From: Phycisphaerae bacterium
Lineage (GTDB): Bacteria > Planctomycetota > Phycisphaerae > SM23-33
NCBI GenBank assembly: GCA_022866005.1
Contig: JALHTV010000156.1
Location: forward strand, 1-14,379
DNA: 14,379 nt
Reading direction: 5' to 3'
Within the stretch, counting starts at the first letter, position 1. Every line of letters starts with the position of its first letter. The notes under the pieces were generated by a model, which saw only the letters and a program-made list of their open reading frames with translations, did not search any database and was not told where the DNA came from. Of the stretch, positions 7,325-14,063 are shown piece by piece. A program made the translations under genes and the position numbers.

Positions 7325-8539
7325 ATGGCAGAGGTCATCCCAGGCAACGCGGTGGTGGGGCAATCGGGCGGGCCTACGGCCGTCATCAACCAGTCGCTGG
7401 TCGGGGTCATCGAGGCCGCGGCCGAGCACGAGGCGATCCAGACCCTCTACGGCGCCCGCAACGGCGTCCGCGGGATCATCCAGGAGCGCTTCCTGGAGCT
7501 GACAGGCCTGGACAAAGACCTGCTGGAGCGCGTGGCGGCCACCCCGGCCGCGGCGTTGGGGTCCACCCGCGACAAGCCGGACGAGGAGTACTGCCGCAAG
7601 ATCCTCGACGTGTTCGCCAAGCGCAACGTGCGGTACTTCTTCTACATTGGCGGCAACGACTCGGCCGACGCCGCCAAGATCATCCGCGACCTGGCGCGGG
7701 CGTCGGACTACGACCTGCGCGTGATTCACATCCCCAAGACGATCGACAACGACCTGCGCGTCACCGACCACTGCCCGGGCTACGGCTCGGCGGCCAAGTT
7801 CGTCATCTCGGCGCTCGTGGGCGACGACCGCGACAATGCGTCGCTGCCGGGCGTCAAGATCGACGTGATCATGGGCCGCCACGCCGGCTGGCTGACGGCC
7901 TCGGGGCTGCTCGCGCGGCAGGACGCCGGCGACGGCCCGCACCTGATCTACGTGCCCGAGCGGCGGGTCTCGCCGGATCAGTTCGTCGAGGACGTGGCCG
8001 AGGTCTACGGGCGGATCGGCCGGTGCCTGGTCGCCGTCTCGGAGGGCATCGAGGACACCGACGGGGTGCCGTGGGGCGAGAAGCTCGCGACGACCGTGGA
8101 TCGCGACAGCCACGGGAACGTGCAGCTTTCCGGCAGCGGCGCCCTGGGCGACCGCCTGGCCGAACTGGTCAAGACCAAAGTCAGCCCCAAGCTGGGGGGC
8201 AAGACGCTCCGCGTGCGGGCCGACACGTTCGGGTATCTCCAGCGCAGCTTCGCCGGGTTCGCCTCACCGGTGGACCAGAAGGAAGCCCGCCGCGCCGGCC
8301 GGACGGCCGTGGCTTATGCGATGCGCGGGGCCCGCGATTGCTCGGTGGCCTTCCGCCGCAGGCCCGGCGAGAAGTATGGCATCTCCTGCTTCCGGGCGAA
8401 GCTGGCCGACGTGGCTCGCGAGACCAAGCCGCTGCCGCCCGAATACGTCAACGAACGCGGCAACGGGATCCACGACAGCTTCCGCGCCTACGTCGCGCCG
8501 CTAGTGGGCACGCTGCCCGCTACCGGCACACTGGGGTAG
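7325..8539 (+). CDS. Phosphofructokinase, diphosphate-dependent type (paralogue 1)
   Basis: 404 residues; ATG 7325 with AGGA 7 bases upstream, 31 bp after accC. PFKA-family motifs: GQSGGPTAVIN (12-22), YIGGNDS (107-113), PKTIDND (137-143) with catalytic D141, CPGYGSAAKF (150-159) and MGRHAGW (183-189). E. coli ATP-PFK has glycines at positions 104 and 124; here they are aspartate (GGND) and lysine (PKTID), the known signature of diphosphate use. The enzyme would reversibly interconvert fructose 6-phosphate plus PPi with fructose 1,6-bisphosphate plus Pi, serving glycolysis and gluconeogenesis. It appears to be the last gene of the peptidase-accB-accC operon. A homologue lies at 11308-12591 on the other strand. 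Sedoheptulose 7-phosphate is another possible substrate, since some PPi-PFKs accept it. Confidence 0.88.
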   Translation: MAEVIPGNAVVGQSGGPTAVINQSLVGVIEAAAEHEAIQTLYGARNGVRGIIQERFLELTGLDKDLLERVAATPAAALGSTRDKPDEEYCRKILDVFAKRNVRYFFYIGGNDSADAAKIIRDLARASDYDLRVIHIPKTIDNDLRVTDHCPGYGSAAKFVISALVGDDRDNASLPGVKIDVIMGRHAGWLTASGLLARQDAGDGPHLIYVPERRVSPDQFVEDVAEVYGRIGRCLVAVSEGIEDTDGVPWGEKLATTVDRDSHGNVQLSGSGALGDRLAELVKTKVSPKLGGKTLRVRADTFGYLQRSFAGFASPVDQKEARRAGRTAVAYAMRGARDCSVAFRRRPGEKYGISCFRAKLADVARETKPLPPEYVNERGNGIHDSFRAYVAPLVGTLPATGTLG

Positions 8540-8570
8540 ACCCGCTCACGCACGCCCAGGTGTATTCCGG

Positions 8571-9308
8571 TCATCCCGCGCCCAGGGCCCGCGCCAGCAC
8601 CACAAACCGGTTGAAGAACGCGTGGGTGCCGATCGCGACCGCCAACCCGCGAGTGACGAACAGCCCGCCCAGGTACACCCCCGCCAGCGTGCGGAAGACG
8701 AACAGCTTCCAGGCAATCTCACCCTCCGGCACGCCGCCCAGGAAGTGGTACAGGCTGAAGAGGCACCCCGAGACGATCACCGCGCAGACGGCCACGGCCT
8801 CTTTCGGAAGCGCCAGCAGGTCCACGAACAGGAACAGCGCCAGACTGATCAGCGCCAGGCGGAAGATGAATTCCTCATAGATCCCGGCCCCCATCGCGAC
8901 GAGCACCTCTTGGGCCAGGCGGGAGGCATTCTCGGCCGTGGCGGCCTGGGGCACGAGCCGGTCCGCGAGAAGGTTCATCACCACCAGCGGGACCGTCCAC
9001 AGGAGCGACTCGACGGTCACGCCCACCACGACCACCGGAGCAAGCTCCCAGGGGTCCCTCTTGGCCAGGTGCTGGACGAGCAGCACGGCCACGATCAGCA
9101 GCGCCGGCAGATACGCGGCCGTCGCCCCGAAGTACTTGAGCAGCCGCCCCAGGTCGCGCGGCGCCAGCAGGCTCGAGCCGTAATAGGCCGTTCCCGCGTG
9201 GAACAGCAGCAGCAGCGGGGCGATGAACGCCAGGCACACCAGCGGGCGGTGCGTCTGTCGGGCGTAGCTGTCGCGACGCGGGGGAGGCGGAGCAGAGGAC
9301 TGGTCCAT
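8571..9308 (-). CDS. CPBP family intramembrane metalloprotease
   Basis: 245 residues with about six hydrophobic segments (near 22-40, 62-80, 90-112, 135-165, 170-190 and 205-235). CPBP (Abi) motifs are clear: E145-E146-x3-R150 in YEEFIFR, F184-x3-H188 in FSLYH, and H229-x3-N233 in HAFFN. These form the glutamate and histidine active site of the Rce1/CAAX protease superfamily. Bacterial members cleave membrane substrates or take part in bacteriocin immunity; the target cannot be inferred here. It is the last gene of the minus-strand cluster, starting 36 bp after the comEA-like stop, and is convergent with phosphofructokinase 1 with 31 bp between stops. No clear ribosome site precedes ATG 9308; a TATA-like element 6 bases upstream raises the possibility of a leaderless transcript. 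Confidence 0.85.
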   Translation of the reverse strand: MDQSSAPPPPRRDSYARQTHRPLVCLAFIAPLLLLFHAGTAYYGSSLLAPRDLGRLLKYFGATAAYLPALLIVAVLLVQHLAKRDPWELAPVVVVGVTVESLLWTVPLVVMNLLADRLVPQAATAENASRLAQEVLVAMGAGIYEEFIFRLALISLALFLFVDLLALPKEAVAVCAVIVSGCLFSLYHFLGGVPEGEIAWKLFVFRTLAGVYLGGLFVTRGLAVAIGTHAFFNRFVVLARALGAG

Positions 9309-9314
9309 GGCGAT

Positions 9315-9342
9315 ATTATGCGCGCGCGACGCGCGGCGGCAA
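9315..9342 (-). promoter_or_regulatory. Possible internal promoter before the CPBP protease gene
   Basis: On the minus strand TTGCCG (9337-9342) and CATAAT (9315-9320) are 16 bp apart. Transcription would begin almost at the ATG at 9308, giving a leaderless mRNA, in keeping with the missing ribosome site. The -35 element is weak and the spacer is an alternating CG stretch. Confidence 0.22.
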
Positions 9343-9344
9343 CG

Positions 9345-9722
9345 TCAATTGTCCTTCTCGGCGAAGACCAGATACGGCCGGAGGCGCTCGACCATGCCCG
9401 GGCCGATGCCGGTGACGGCAGCCAGGTCCTCGGGGCGGCGAAAGGCGGCCCGTCCGTGCGCCGCGGCGTAGTCCGCGATGGCTTGGGCCTTGACCGGGCC
9501 GATCCCGCTGAGCCGGCGCAGGCTGCCGACGGGAGCGGTGTTGGGATTGATCTTCTCGGTGACCGCGGCGACGCGCTGGGGCATGACCGGCAGCGAGTGC
9601 CCCAGCTGGATCGGCCGATCCGCCCATCGCCAGCCCAGCGCGGTCGCTCCGGCCGCCCACACCGCCAGCATCGCGGCCACTTGCGCCCGCCGCCAGGTGA
9701 GGTCGTATCGAATGCGCCTCAT
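9345..9722 (-). CDS. ComEA-like helix-hairpin-helix DNA-binding protein
   Basis: 125 residues. A hydrophobic stretch at about residues 13-32 following RR/K-rich residues is probably a membrane anchor or uncleaved signal. Residues 58-120 are the ComEA tandem helix-hairpin-helix region: INPNTAPVGSL, then LSGIGPVKAQAI, then RRPEDLAAVTGIGPGMVERL. ComEA binds double-stranded DNA at the outer face of the membrane during transformation, and shortened homologues are common in bacteria not known to be competent. The ATG at 9722 overlaps the TGA of the GH10-fold gene (ATGA), so translation is probably coupled. No comEC or type IV pilus genes are nearby, so a role in DNA uptake is not shown by context. 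Confidence 0.85.
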   Translation of the reverse strand: MRRIRYDLTWRRAQVAAMLAVWAAGATALGWRWADRPIQLGHSLPVMPQRVAAVTEKINPNTAPVGSLRRLSGIGPVKAQAIADYAAAHGRAAFRRPEDLAAVTGIGPGMVERLRPYLVFAEKDN

Positions 9723-11272
9723 GGGGGTGGGGGCTCCGCCTGCCGCCGTGGCGGGCTAGGCGCCGAGCCGCGCCCGCCTAGCAGCCAGGCCTTGAAGTTT
9801 CGCAGCTCCTTGTAGGCCAGCTTGGGCTCTAAGCTCTCGGTGCACAGCCCCCCGTGCGGGATGAAGTGCCCGGGCGAATCGGACAGGTCGCGCCAGCAGA
9901 CGGACTCCACGAACGGCTTGGAGATGGCCACGCGGAAGAATCCCTGGAGCCACTCGGCCTGAAGGCGCTGCGACCAGGGCACGTGCCATTGCCCGGCCCG
10001 ATGGGCTTCGATCTCTCCGGACCAGGCGTCGCCCGTGTCGGCGGCGATGTCCGAGGGCACCTGGCAGGCCGTCACGTGCAGGGGCTTGGCGAAGGCCAGG
10101 AACTCATCCAGCATCGCGCTGATCTGCATGAGGTCGCGGACATAGTACCCATCGACGGGCGCGCCCAGGCACACCTGGACGCCGAAGGCGTCGAACTTGA
10201 TGCCGCTCTGCACCGCCATGTCGGCGTAGAGCAGCGGCGGGATGCACTTCTGGTTGCGGGCGTAGTACTCGCTCCAGGGCATCACCAGCTCGACAATCAC
10301 CTGGCTGCGGGGGGCGATCTTCTTGACGAGCTGGCAGGTCATCCGCGTCAGCTCCATGAGCTGCTCGAAGGTCAGGTTGAAGTTATTGAACGCGTGGAGG
10401 CCGGAGACGACCTTCCAGTAGTGCACGGCTCGCTCGTAGCGCTTCACGGTCCGCTGGACGTGATCGTAGACCATGTCGCGCAGGGCCTCGTAATCGTGCT
10501 CCCACAGGTACATCCAGTCGGGCATCTGGGACGGTTCGAAGCTCAGCAGGGGTCCGGCGTGGACGAACTTGCGGTTCTTGCCCGCCCAGGTCACCCAGGC
10601 GTCGATGTGGCTGTGCTCGTAGAGCTGCTCTTTGGGCTCGATGTGCTTCCAGGGGGTGGGCACCGCGATGAAGTCAAAGGTCTCGCGAAGTCGCTCCTGC
10701 ACCGCCTCGTGGATGCCGTCCAGCAGGGTGGTGCAGCCGAAGGCCGTCCGCAGCGCTGCTCCGCCCACGGACCGGCGGCGGTTGATGAAGATTTCGGCGT
10801 GGTACAGGGCAATCTGCTCGCCCAGGATGAGCCCCGTTGCCAGGGCCTCATCGGCCAGGGCGGCCGCGGCGACGGGATCGTCCGCGGCCTTGAGGGCCTC
10901 GGTGAATTTCGCGCGGACGGTGTCGCACTCCTTGTTGAGTGCGGCCGCGTCGGCATAATCGAACAGGCCCCAGTCCTCGCGCTTCTGCGCGAGTTTCATC
11001 ATCTGCGCCCGGGCCAGCTCCACGTTGAGATTGTAGGGCTCGTCGCGCTCGGGCAGGCGGCAGGTGGGCAGGAGGAACCGCCCGGCCTCGCCCGCGAGCC
11101 ACAGCAGCGACAGGCCGCTGGCACCGGGGACCCGCTTGATGCAGGAGATCTGCCCGTGGGCCGCGGCCAGGTCGGCGCGCAGGGGGATGCCGTCCTGCCC
11201 GAACAGGTAGGCCCCGGACAGGTCGACGTCCTTGGCGGACTCCCCGTCGCGATAGACATCGAATCGCAGCAT
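9719..11272 (-). CDS. GH10-fold (xylanase-like) protein lacking the catalytic glutamates
   Basis: 517 residues; ATG 11272 preceded by GAGGAATCG. No signal peptide is visible, so it is probably cytoplasmic. Residues 1-165 have no family I recognise. Residues about 170-498 follow the glycoside hydrolase 10 barrel: TPWKHIEPKEQLY (206-218) matches the M-K-W-x-x-x-E-P segment, KFVHAGPLLSFEPSQMPDW (235-253) the G-H-T-L-V-W-H-x-Q-x-P-x-W strand, HYWKVVSG (284-291) the W-D-V-V-N-E strand, DAFGVQVCLG (361-370) the G-I-G-x-Q strand, HVTACQ (399-404) the I-T-E-L-D strand and VESVCWRDLSD (455-465) the terminal W strand. The acid/base glutamate position is G291 and the nucleophile position A402, so ordinary retaining xylanase chemistry should be impossible. 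The C-terminal tail is Pro-rich. Annotation pipelines would call it an endo-1,4-beta-xylanase; a binding or structural role is more likely. Confidence 0.75.
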   Translation of the reverse strand: MLRFDVYRDGESAKDVDLSGAYLFGQDGIPLRADLAAAHGQISCIKRVPGASGLSLLWLAGEAGRFLLPTCRLPERDEPYNLNVELARAQMMKLAQKREDWGLFDYADAAALNKECDTVRAKFTEALKAADDPVAAAALADEALATGLILGEQIALYHAEIFINRRRSVGGAALRTAFGCTTLLDGIHEAVQERLRETFDFIAVPTPWKHIEPKEQLYEHSHIDAWVTWAGKNRKFVHAGPLLSFEPSQMPDWMYLWEHDYEALRDMVYDHVQRTVKRYERAVHYWKVVSGLHAFNNFNLTFEQLMELTRMTCQLVKKIAPRSQVIVELVMPWSEYYARNQKCIPPLLYADMAVQSGIKFDAFGVQVCLGAPVDGYYVRDLMQISAMLDEFLAFAKPLHVTACQVPSDIAADTGDAWSGEIEAHRAGQWHVPWSQRLQAEWLQGFFRVAISKPFVESVCWRDLSDSPGHFIPHGGLCTESLEPKLAYKELRNFKAWLLGGRGSAPSPPRRQAEPPPP

Positions 11273-11307
11273 CGATTCCTCGGTAGCGCGCGGGTGCGGG
11301 CGCCGGG

Positions 11308-12591
11308 TCAGCCGGCGCGGTAGCTCCGGCCCGTGCGATGGGGCACCATGTGCTTGGCCAGACGGGCGAAGACGGGCAGACCGTCGTCGCCGATCTCGAT
11401 CTCGGCCTGGCCGGCGATCAGGGGCAGGGCGTAGGCCCTAAAGGCCGGCGTCACGCCGGTCCCCGCGGCGTTGAGGTATTCCTTGGGCAGCATCTTCTCG
11501 CCGTTGGCCACGTCCGCCAGGTCGGCCAGGCCCGTGGTGCAGCGGTAGAGCCCGTCCTCCTCGTGGCGGACGAGGGTGACCATCTTGCCGCTGGTGCCCT
11601 TGATGGCCGCCTTCACCGCGGCCGCGCCGACCATGTAGGACTCCTTGATGTCGGTCCGGCTGGCGAAGTGCATGGCCACGCGTTGGGCGGTTCCAGCCCG
11701 GTTCACGCGGCACTTGACGCCGACTTCTTGCTCGAGGATCGCCCTCACCGCCTCGGCTGCCCCGCCGAGCTGCGTGTGCCCGAAGGCGTCCTTGGCGAAC
11801 GTCCCGCCGGCCTCGCCCAGGTACTTCCCGTCGGCGGTCTTGGTGCCCTCGCCGCAGGCGATGAAGCAGCGCTTGTAGTCTCTGAGGCACTGGCGCACGT
11901 CCGCGACGAACTTCTCCAGCACGAACGGCACCTCCGGCAGCAGGATCAGGTGGGGGGCGTCCTCTTCCACCCGCCGTGCCAGCCCCGCCGAGGCGGCGAT
12001 CCACCCGGCGTTGCGGCCCATGATCTCCTGGACCGTGCAGGTGTCGTGCGTGTACAGGGCCTCGGTGTCGCGCCCGGCCTCCATCGCGCTGGTGGCGGTG
12101 AACTTGGCGACCGACCCGTATCCGGGGCAATGGTCGGTGAAGGCCAGGTCGTTGTCGATAGTCTTGGGCACGCCCATGGCGATCATCTCGTAGTCGATCT
12201 CGCGGGCCAGGTGAGCCAGCTTGTCGGCGGTGTCCATCGAGTCGTTGCCGCCGATGTAGAAGAAGTACCGGATGTCGTGGGCCCTAAAGACCTCCAGGAT
12301 CCGCTCGTAGTCGGCGCGGTCCTTGCTGAGGTCCTTGAGCTTGTGGCGGCAGCTGCCCAGGGCGGCGCTGGGGGTCTTGCGCAGCAGGTCGATCTGGGCG
12401 GGATCCTCCTGGGCCAGGTCGAACAGCTCCTCGTTCAGCACGCCCAGGATGCCGTTGAGCGACCCGTACACGCCGGTAAACACGCTGTCGTTCCTCAGGG
12501 CCGTCTGGATGACCCCAGCGGCGCTGGCGTTGATGGCGCTCGTCGGGCCGCCCGACTGGGCGACAACCGCCTTGCCCTTGAGCCTGGCCAT
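11308..12591 (-). CDS. Phosphofructokinase, diphosphate-dependent type (paralogue 2)
   Basis: 427 residues from ATG 12591 (GGAGAG 4 bases upstream). Motifs: AQSGGPTSAIN (11-21), YIGGNDSMDTA (112-122), PKTIDND (142-148), CPGYGSVAKF (155-164) and MGRNAGW (191-197). Aspartate in GGND and lysine in PKTID again indicate diphosphate as phosphoryl donor. It would interconvert fructose 6-phosphate and fructose 1,6-bisphosphate in the cytoplasm. It resembles paralogue 1 along its whole length, but has a longer insert after LGSCRHKLKD and a C-terminal extension of about 25 residues (GDDGLPVFARLAKHMVPHR). First gene of a four-gene minus-strand cluster with its own strong promoter; the GH10-fold gene starts 35 bp downstream. 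An in-frame TTG at 12630 is a less likely start. Confidence 0.9.
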   Translation of the reverse strand: MARLKGKAVVAQSGGPTSAINASAAGVIQTALRNDSVFTGVYGSLNGILGVLNEELFDLAQEDPAQIDLLRKTPSAALGSCRHKLKDLSKDRADYERILEVFRAHDIRYFFYIGGNDSMDTADKLAHLAREIDYEMIAMGVPKTIDNDLAFTDHCPGYGSVAKFTATSAMEAGRDTEALYTHDTCTVQEIMGRNAGWIAASAGLARRVEEDAPHLILLPEVPFVLEKFVADVRQCLRDYKRCFIACGEGTKTADGKYLGEAGGTFAKDAFGHTQLGGAAEAVRAILEQEVGVKCRVNRAGTAQRVAMHFASRTDIKESYMVGAAAVKAAIKGTSGKMVTLVRHEEDGLYRCTTGLADLADVANGEKMLPKEYLNAAGTGVTPAFRAYALPLIAGQAEIEIGDDGLPVFARLAKHMVPHRTGRSYRAG

Positions 12592-12653
12592 GGTTCTCTC
12601 CGAAAGCCCGTTCTCCTCGAACCCAAACAAGGGGGGAAGGCACTGAAGGGGCC

Positions 12654-12681
12654 ATTATAGGTGCACCGCCGCCTTTGGCAA
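12654..12681 (-). promoter_or_regulatory. Strong sigma-70-like promoter for the phosphofructokinase 2 cluster
   Basis: On the minus strand TTGCCA (12676-12681, 5 of 6 matches) and TATAAT (12654-12659, perfect) are 16 bp apart. This would start RNA near 12647, about 55 bases before ATG 12591. It is the best promoter match I found in the window, and it stands out in a GC-rich context. Confidence 0.65.
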
Positions 12682-12732
12682 TGGCTTCTGGTGGGCTGGG
12701 GCGGGGGTCGCGGCGGGGCGCGGGGGACGGGC

Positions 12733-12749
12733 CGACGCGGTAAGCGTCG
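12733..12749. repeat. 6-bp hairpin in the divergent intergenic region
   Basis: CGACGC, loop GGTAA, GCGTCG. No T-run follows on either side, so it is not a classic terminator. It could be an operator or chance in GC-rich DNA. Confidence 0.35.
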
Positions 12750-12806
12750 CCCGCGAATGGACATGCCGGCTGCTCCCTTGGCCTGCCTCGTCCGGCGTAT
12801 CGTAAG

Positions 12807-12818
12807 CTACCTTGGTAG
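12807..12818. promoter_or_regulatory. Short dyad, possible operator
   Basis: CTACC, TT, GGTAG: two 5-bp arms around 2 bases, about 95 bp upstream of the cyclase start and just past the weak promoter candidate. No regulator is identified. Confidence 0.25.
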
Positions 12819-12895
12819 AGAGACGTATGGTGGGCGGGGGCCTGCCGGCCGACGGTCGGTCTGTCGCGCCGCGGCCGCGCATCCCTCACCGCCCC

Positions 12896-12906
12896 GGAGG
12901 AAAGGA
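12896..12906 (+). promoter_or_regulatory. Ribosome binding site deciding the diguanylate cyclase start
   Basis: GGAGGAAAGGA ends 7 bases before a GTG at 12914. The frame is open back to an ATG at 12812, but the added 34 residues are Arg/Pro/Gly-rich with no receiver-like pattern, and that ATG has no comparable site. Confidence 0.65.
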
Positions 12907-12913
12907 CCAGGCT

Positions 12914-14017
12914 GTGGCTGGCAGAGCGCCAGGATATGTGTCCCGCATCTGCGTGATGGCCAGCGAACGGGGAGGGCAGTCGGTGTGGTGCGACCGGCTG
13001 ACCGACGCCGGTTGGCGCGTGCTGCCCACCGAAGACGTCCGCGAGGCCGTGGCCGCCATCCGCGCGCACATGGTGGACCTGGTCCTGGTCCAGCTGCCCT
13101 TCCGTGGGGTAGCCAACATGGACCTGCCCCGCGTCCTGCGTGAGATCGCCCCCCTGGAGCGCGTCCCCGTGGTCATCCTGGCCGATGAGCCTGGTGAGGC
13201 CGAGCGGGCCAACCTGCTCAACGGCGGCGCCGACGAGGTGATCAGCCAGTCCACCTGTCCGGCCGAGTTCGTAGCCCGCATCAACGCCCAGCTTCGCCTC
13301 AAGGAGCTGCACGACGAGGTGGCGCAGTCGCGTCAGGAGCTGGCTGAATCCCTGGAGCGCGAGCGATGTTTGATGACCCGGATGCGGCGTGACAGGGCCG
13401 AGCTGCGGGAGCTGTGCACCACCGACCCCCTGACCCGCGTGCAGAACGTGCGCTCCTTCTGCGACATCCTGGGGCACGAGTTCAAGATGTCGATCCGCTA
13501 CAGCCAGCCGCTGAGCCTACTGATGCTGGATGCCGACCACTTCAAGCTGGTCAACGATACCTATGGCCACCCCACGGGCGACTACGTGCTCAAGGAACTG
13601 GCCGTCATCCTCCAGCGCCAGGTGCGGCAGTCGGACGTGGTGGCCCGCACCGGCGGGGAGGAGTTCGGCATCATCCTGCCCAAGGCCGGCCCGAAGCAGG
13701 CGGGCAAGTTCGCCCAGCGCATCCGCAAGGAAGTCGCCGCCCACCGGTTCGCCGTCTACGGGCATCATCTTCGGTTGACCATCTCGATCGGCTGGGCAAG
13801 CTACCCCGCCGACGCCGAGGTTGCCGCCGCCGAGATGATCGTGTACCTGGCGGACCAGGCGCTGCTGGTCGCCAAGGAGACCGGGCGGAACCGCGTGGTG
13901 GCCTTTGGCCAGCTCGACGACGGCGTCCGCAGCCGGTTGGTCCGACAGCACAACCAGCCTCTCCTGCCGGCTGAGTTGCCTCCCGCCCCGGCCGAGGTGG
14001 TCATGTCCGAGAAGTAG
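12914..14017 (+). CDS. Diguanylate cyclase with a degenerate receiver domain and GGEEF domain
   Basis: 367 residues from GTG 12914. Residues about 10-128 follow a response-regulator receiver fold, but the phosphorylation site is lost: the acceptor Asp position is Q60 (VLVQLPF), the acidic pair after strand 1 is absent (ICVMASERG), and the usual Lys-Pro is QS (GADEVISQS). Residues about 129-168 form a charged helical, probably coiled-coil linker. Residues about 170-335 are a GGDEF domain: DPLTRVQN, LMLDADHFKLVNDTYGHPTGD (divided at 200-220), an RQSD inhibitory site (238-241) and the active loop GGEEF (247-251). It should make cyclic di-GMP from two GTP and be inhibited by product. No signal peptide or membrane segment, so it is cytoplasmic. 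Input probably comes by protein binding or dimerisation rather than phosphorylation. It stands alone, divergent from phosphofructokinase 2. Confidence 0.88.
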   Translation: MAGRAPGYVSRICVMASERGGQSVWCDRLTDAGWRVLPTEDVREAVAAIRAHMVDLVLVQLPFRGVANMDLPRVLREIAPLERVPVVILADEPGEAERANLLNGGADEVISQSTCPAEFVARINAQLRLKELHDEVAQSRQELAESLERERCLMTRMRRDRAELRELCTTDPLTRVQNVRSFCDILGHEFKMSIRYSQPLSLLMLDADHFKLVNDTYGHPTGDYVLKELAVILQRQVRQSDVVARTGGEEFGIILPKAGPKQAGKFAQRIRKEVAAHRFAVYGHHLRLTISIGWASYPADAEVAAAEMIVYLADQALLVAKETGRNRVVAFGQLDDGVRSRLVRQHNQPLLPAELPPAPAEVVMSEK

Positions 14018-14063
14018 GCACCACCCCGCGCGACCCGGAACGGTCTAACGGCCCCCTACGAGA

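Larger units (their letters stand above)
12592..12913. other. 322-bp divergent intergenic region
   Basis: Lies between the divergent phosphofructokinase 2 and diguanylate cyclase starts. It holds the minus-strand promoter, a G-rich purine stretch (about 12692-12731), a 6-bp hairpin, a short dyad and the ribosome site for the cyclase. The plus-strand promoter is unclear: TTGGCC (12778-12783) followed after 17 bp by CGTAAG is the best I see, and it is weak. Open frames here lack family similarity and I do not call a gene. Confidence 0.6.

Noticed and set aside
8540..8570. Terminator between phosphofructokinase 1 and the CPBP gene
   Set aside because: The 31 bases contain no stem-loop or T-run.
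9854..11323. 489-residue plus-strand open frame opposite the GH10-fold gene
   Set aside because: No motif and its composition is typical of antisense frames; the minus strand shows clear GH10 strand motifs and a ribosome site.
12592..12630. TTG at 12630 as the start of phosphofructokinase 2
   Set aside because: It adds 13 residues with no family match, while ATG 12591 has a GGAGAG site and matches the usual N-terminus.
11338..12660. 440-residue plus-strand open frame opposite phosphofructokinase 2
   Set aside because: The minus strand has every phosphofructokinase motif; this frame is its shadow.
12661..13143. 160-residue plus-strand frame starting in the intergenic region
   Set aside because: It overlaps the cyclase in another frame, is Arg/Gly-rich and has no ribosome site.
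12284..13477. 397-residue minus-strand frame spanning the divergent intergenic region
   Set aside because: It overlaps two well-supported genes in the wrong frames and carries no domain.
14018..14063. Terminator between the convergent cyclase and endonuclease genes
   Set aside because: Only a loose GTAGG/CCTAC pairing with a long gap and no T-run; not supportable.
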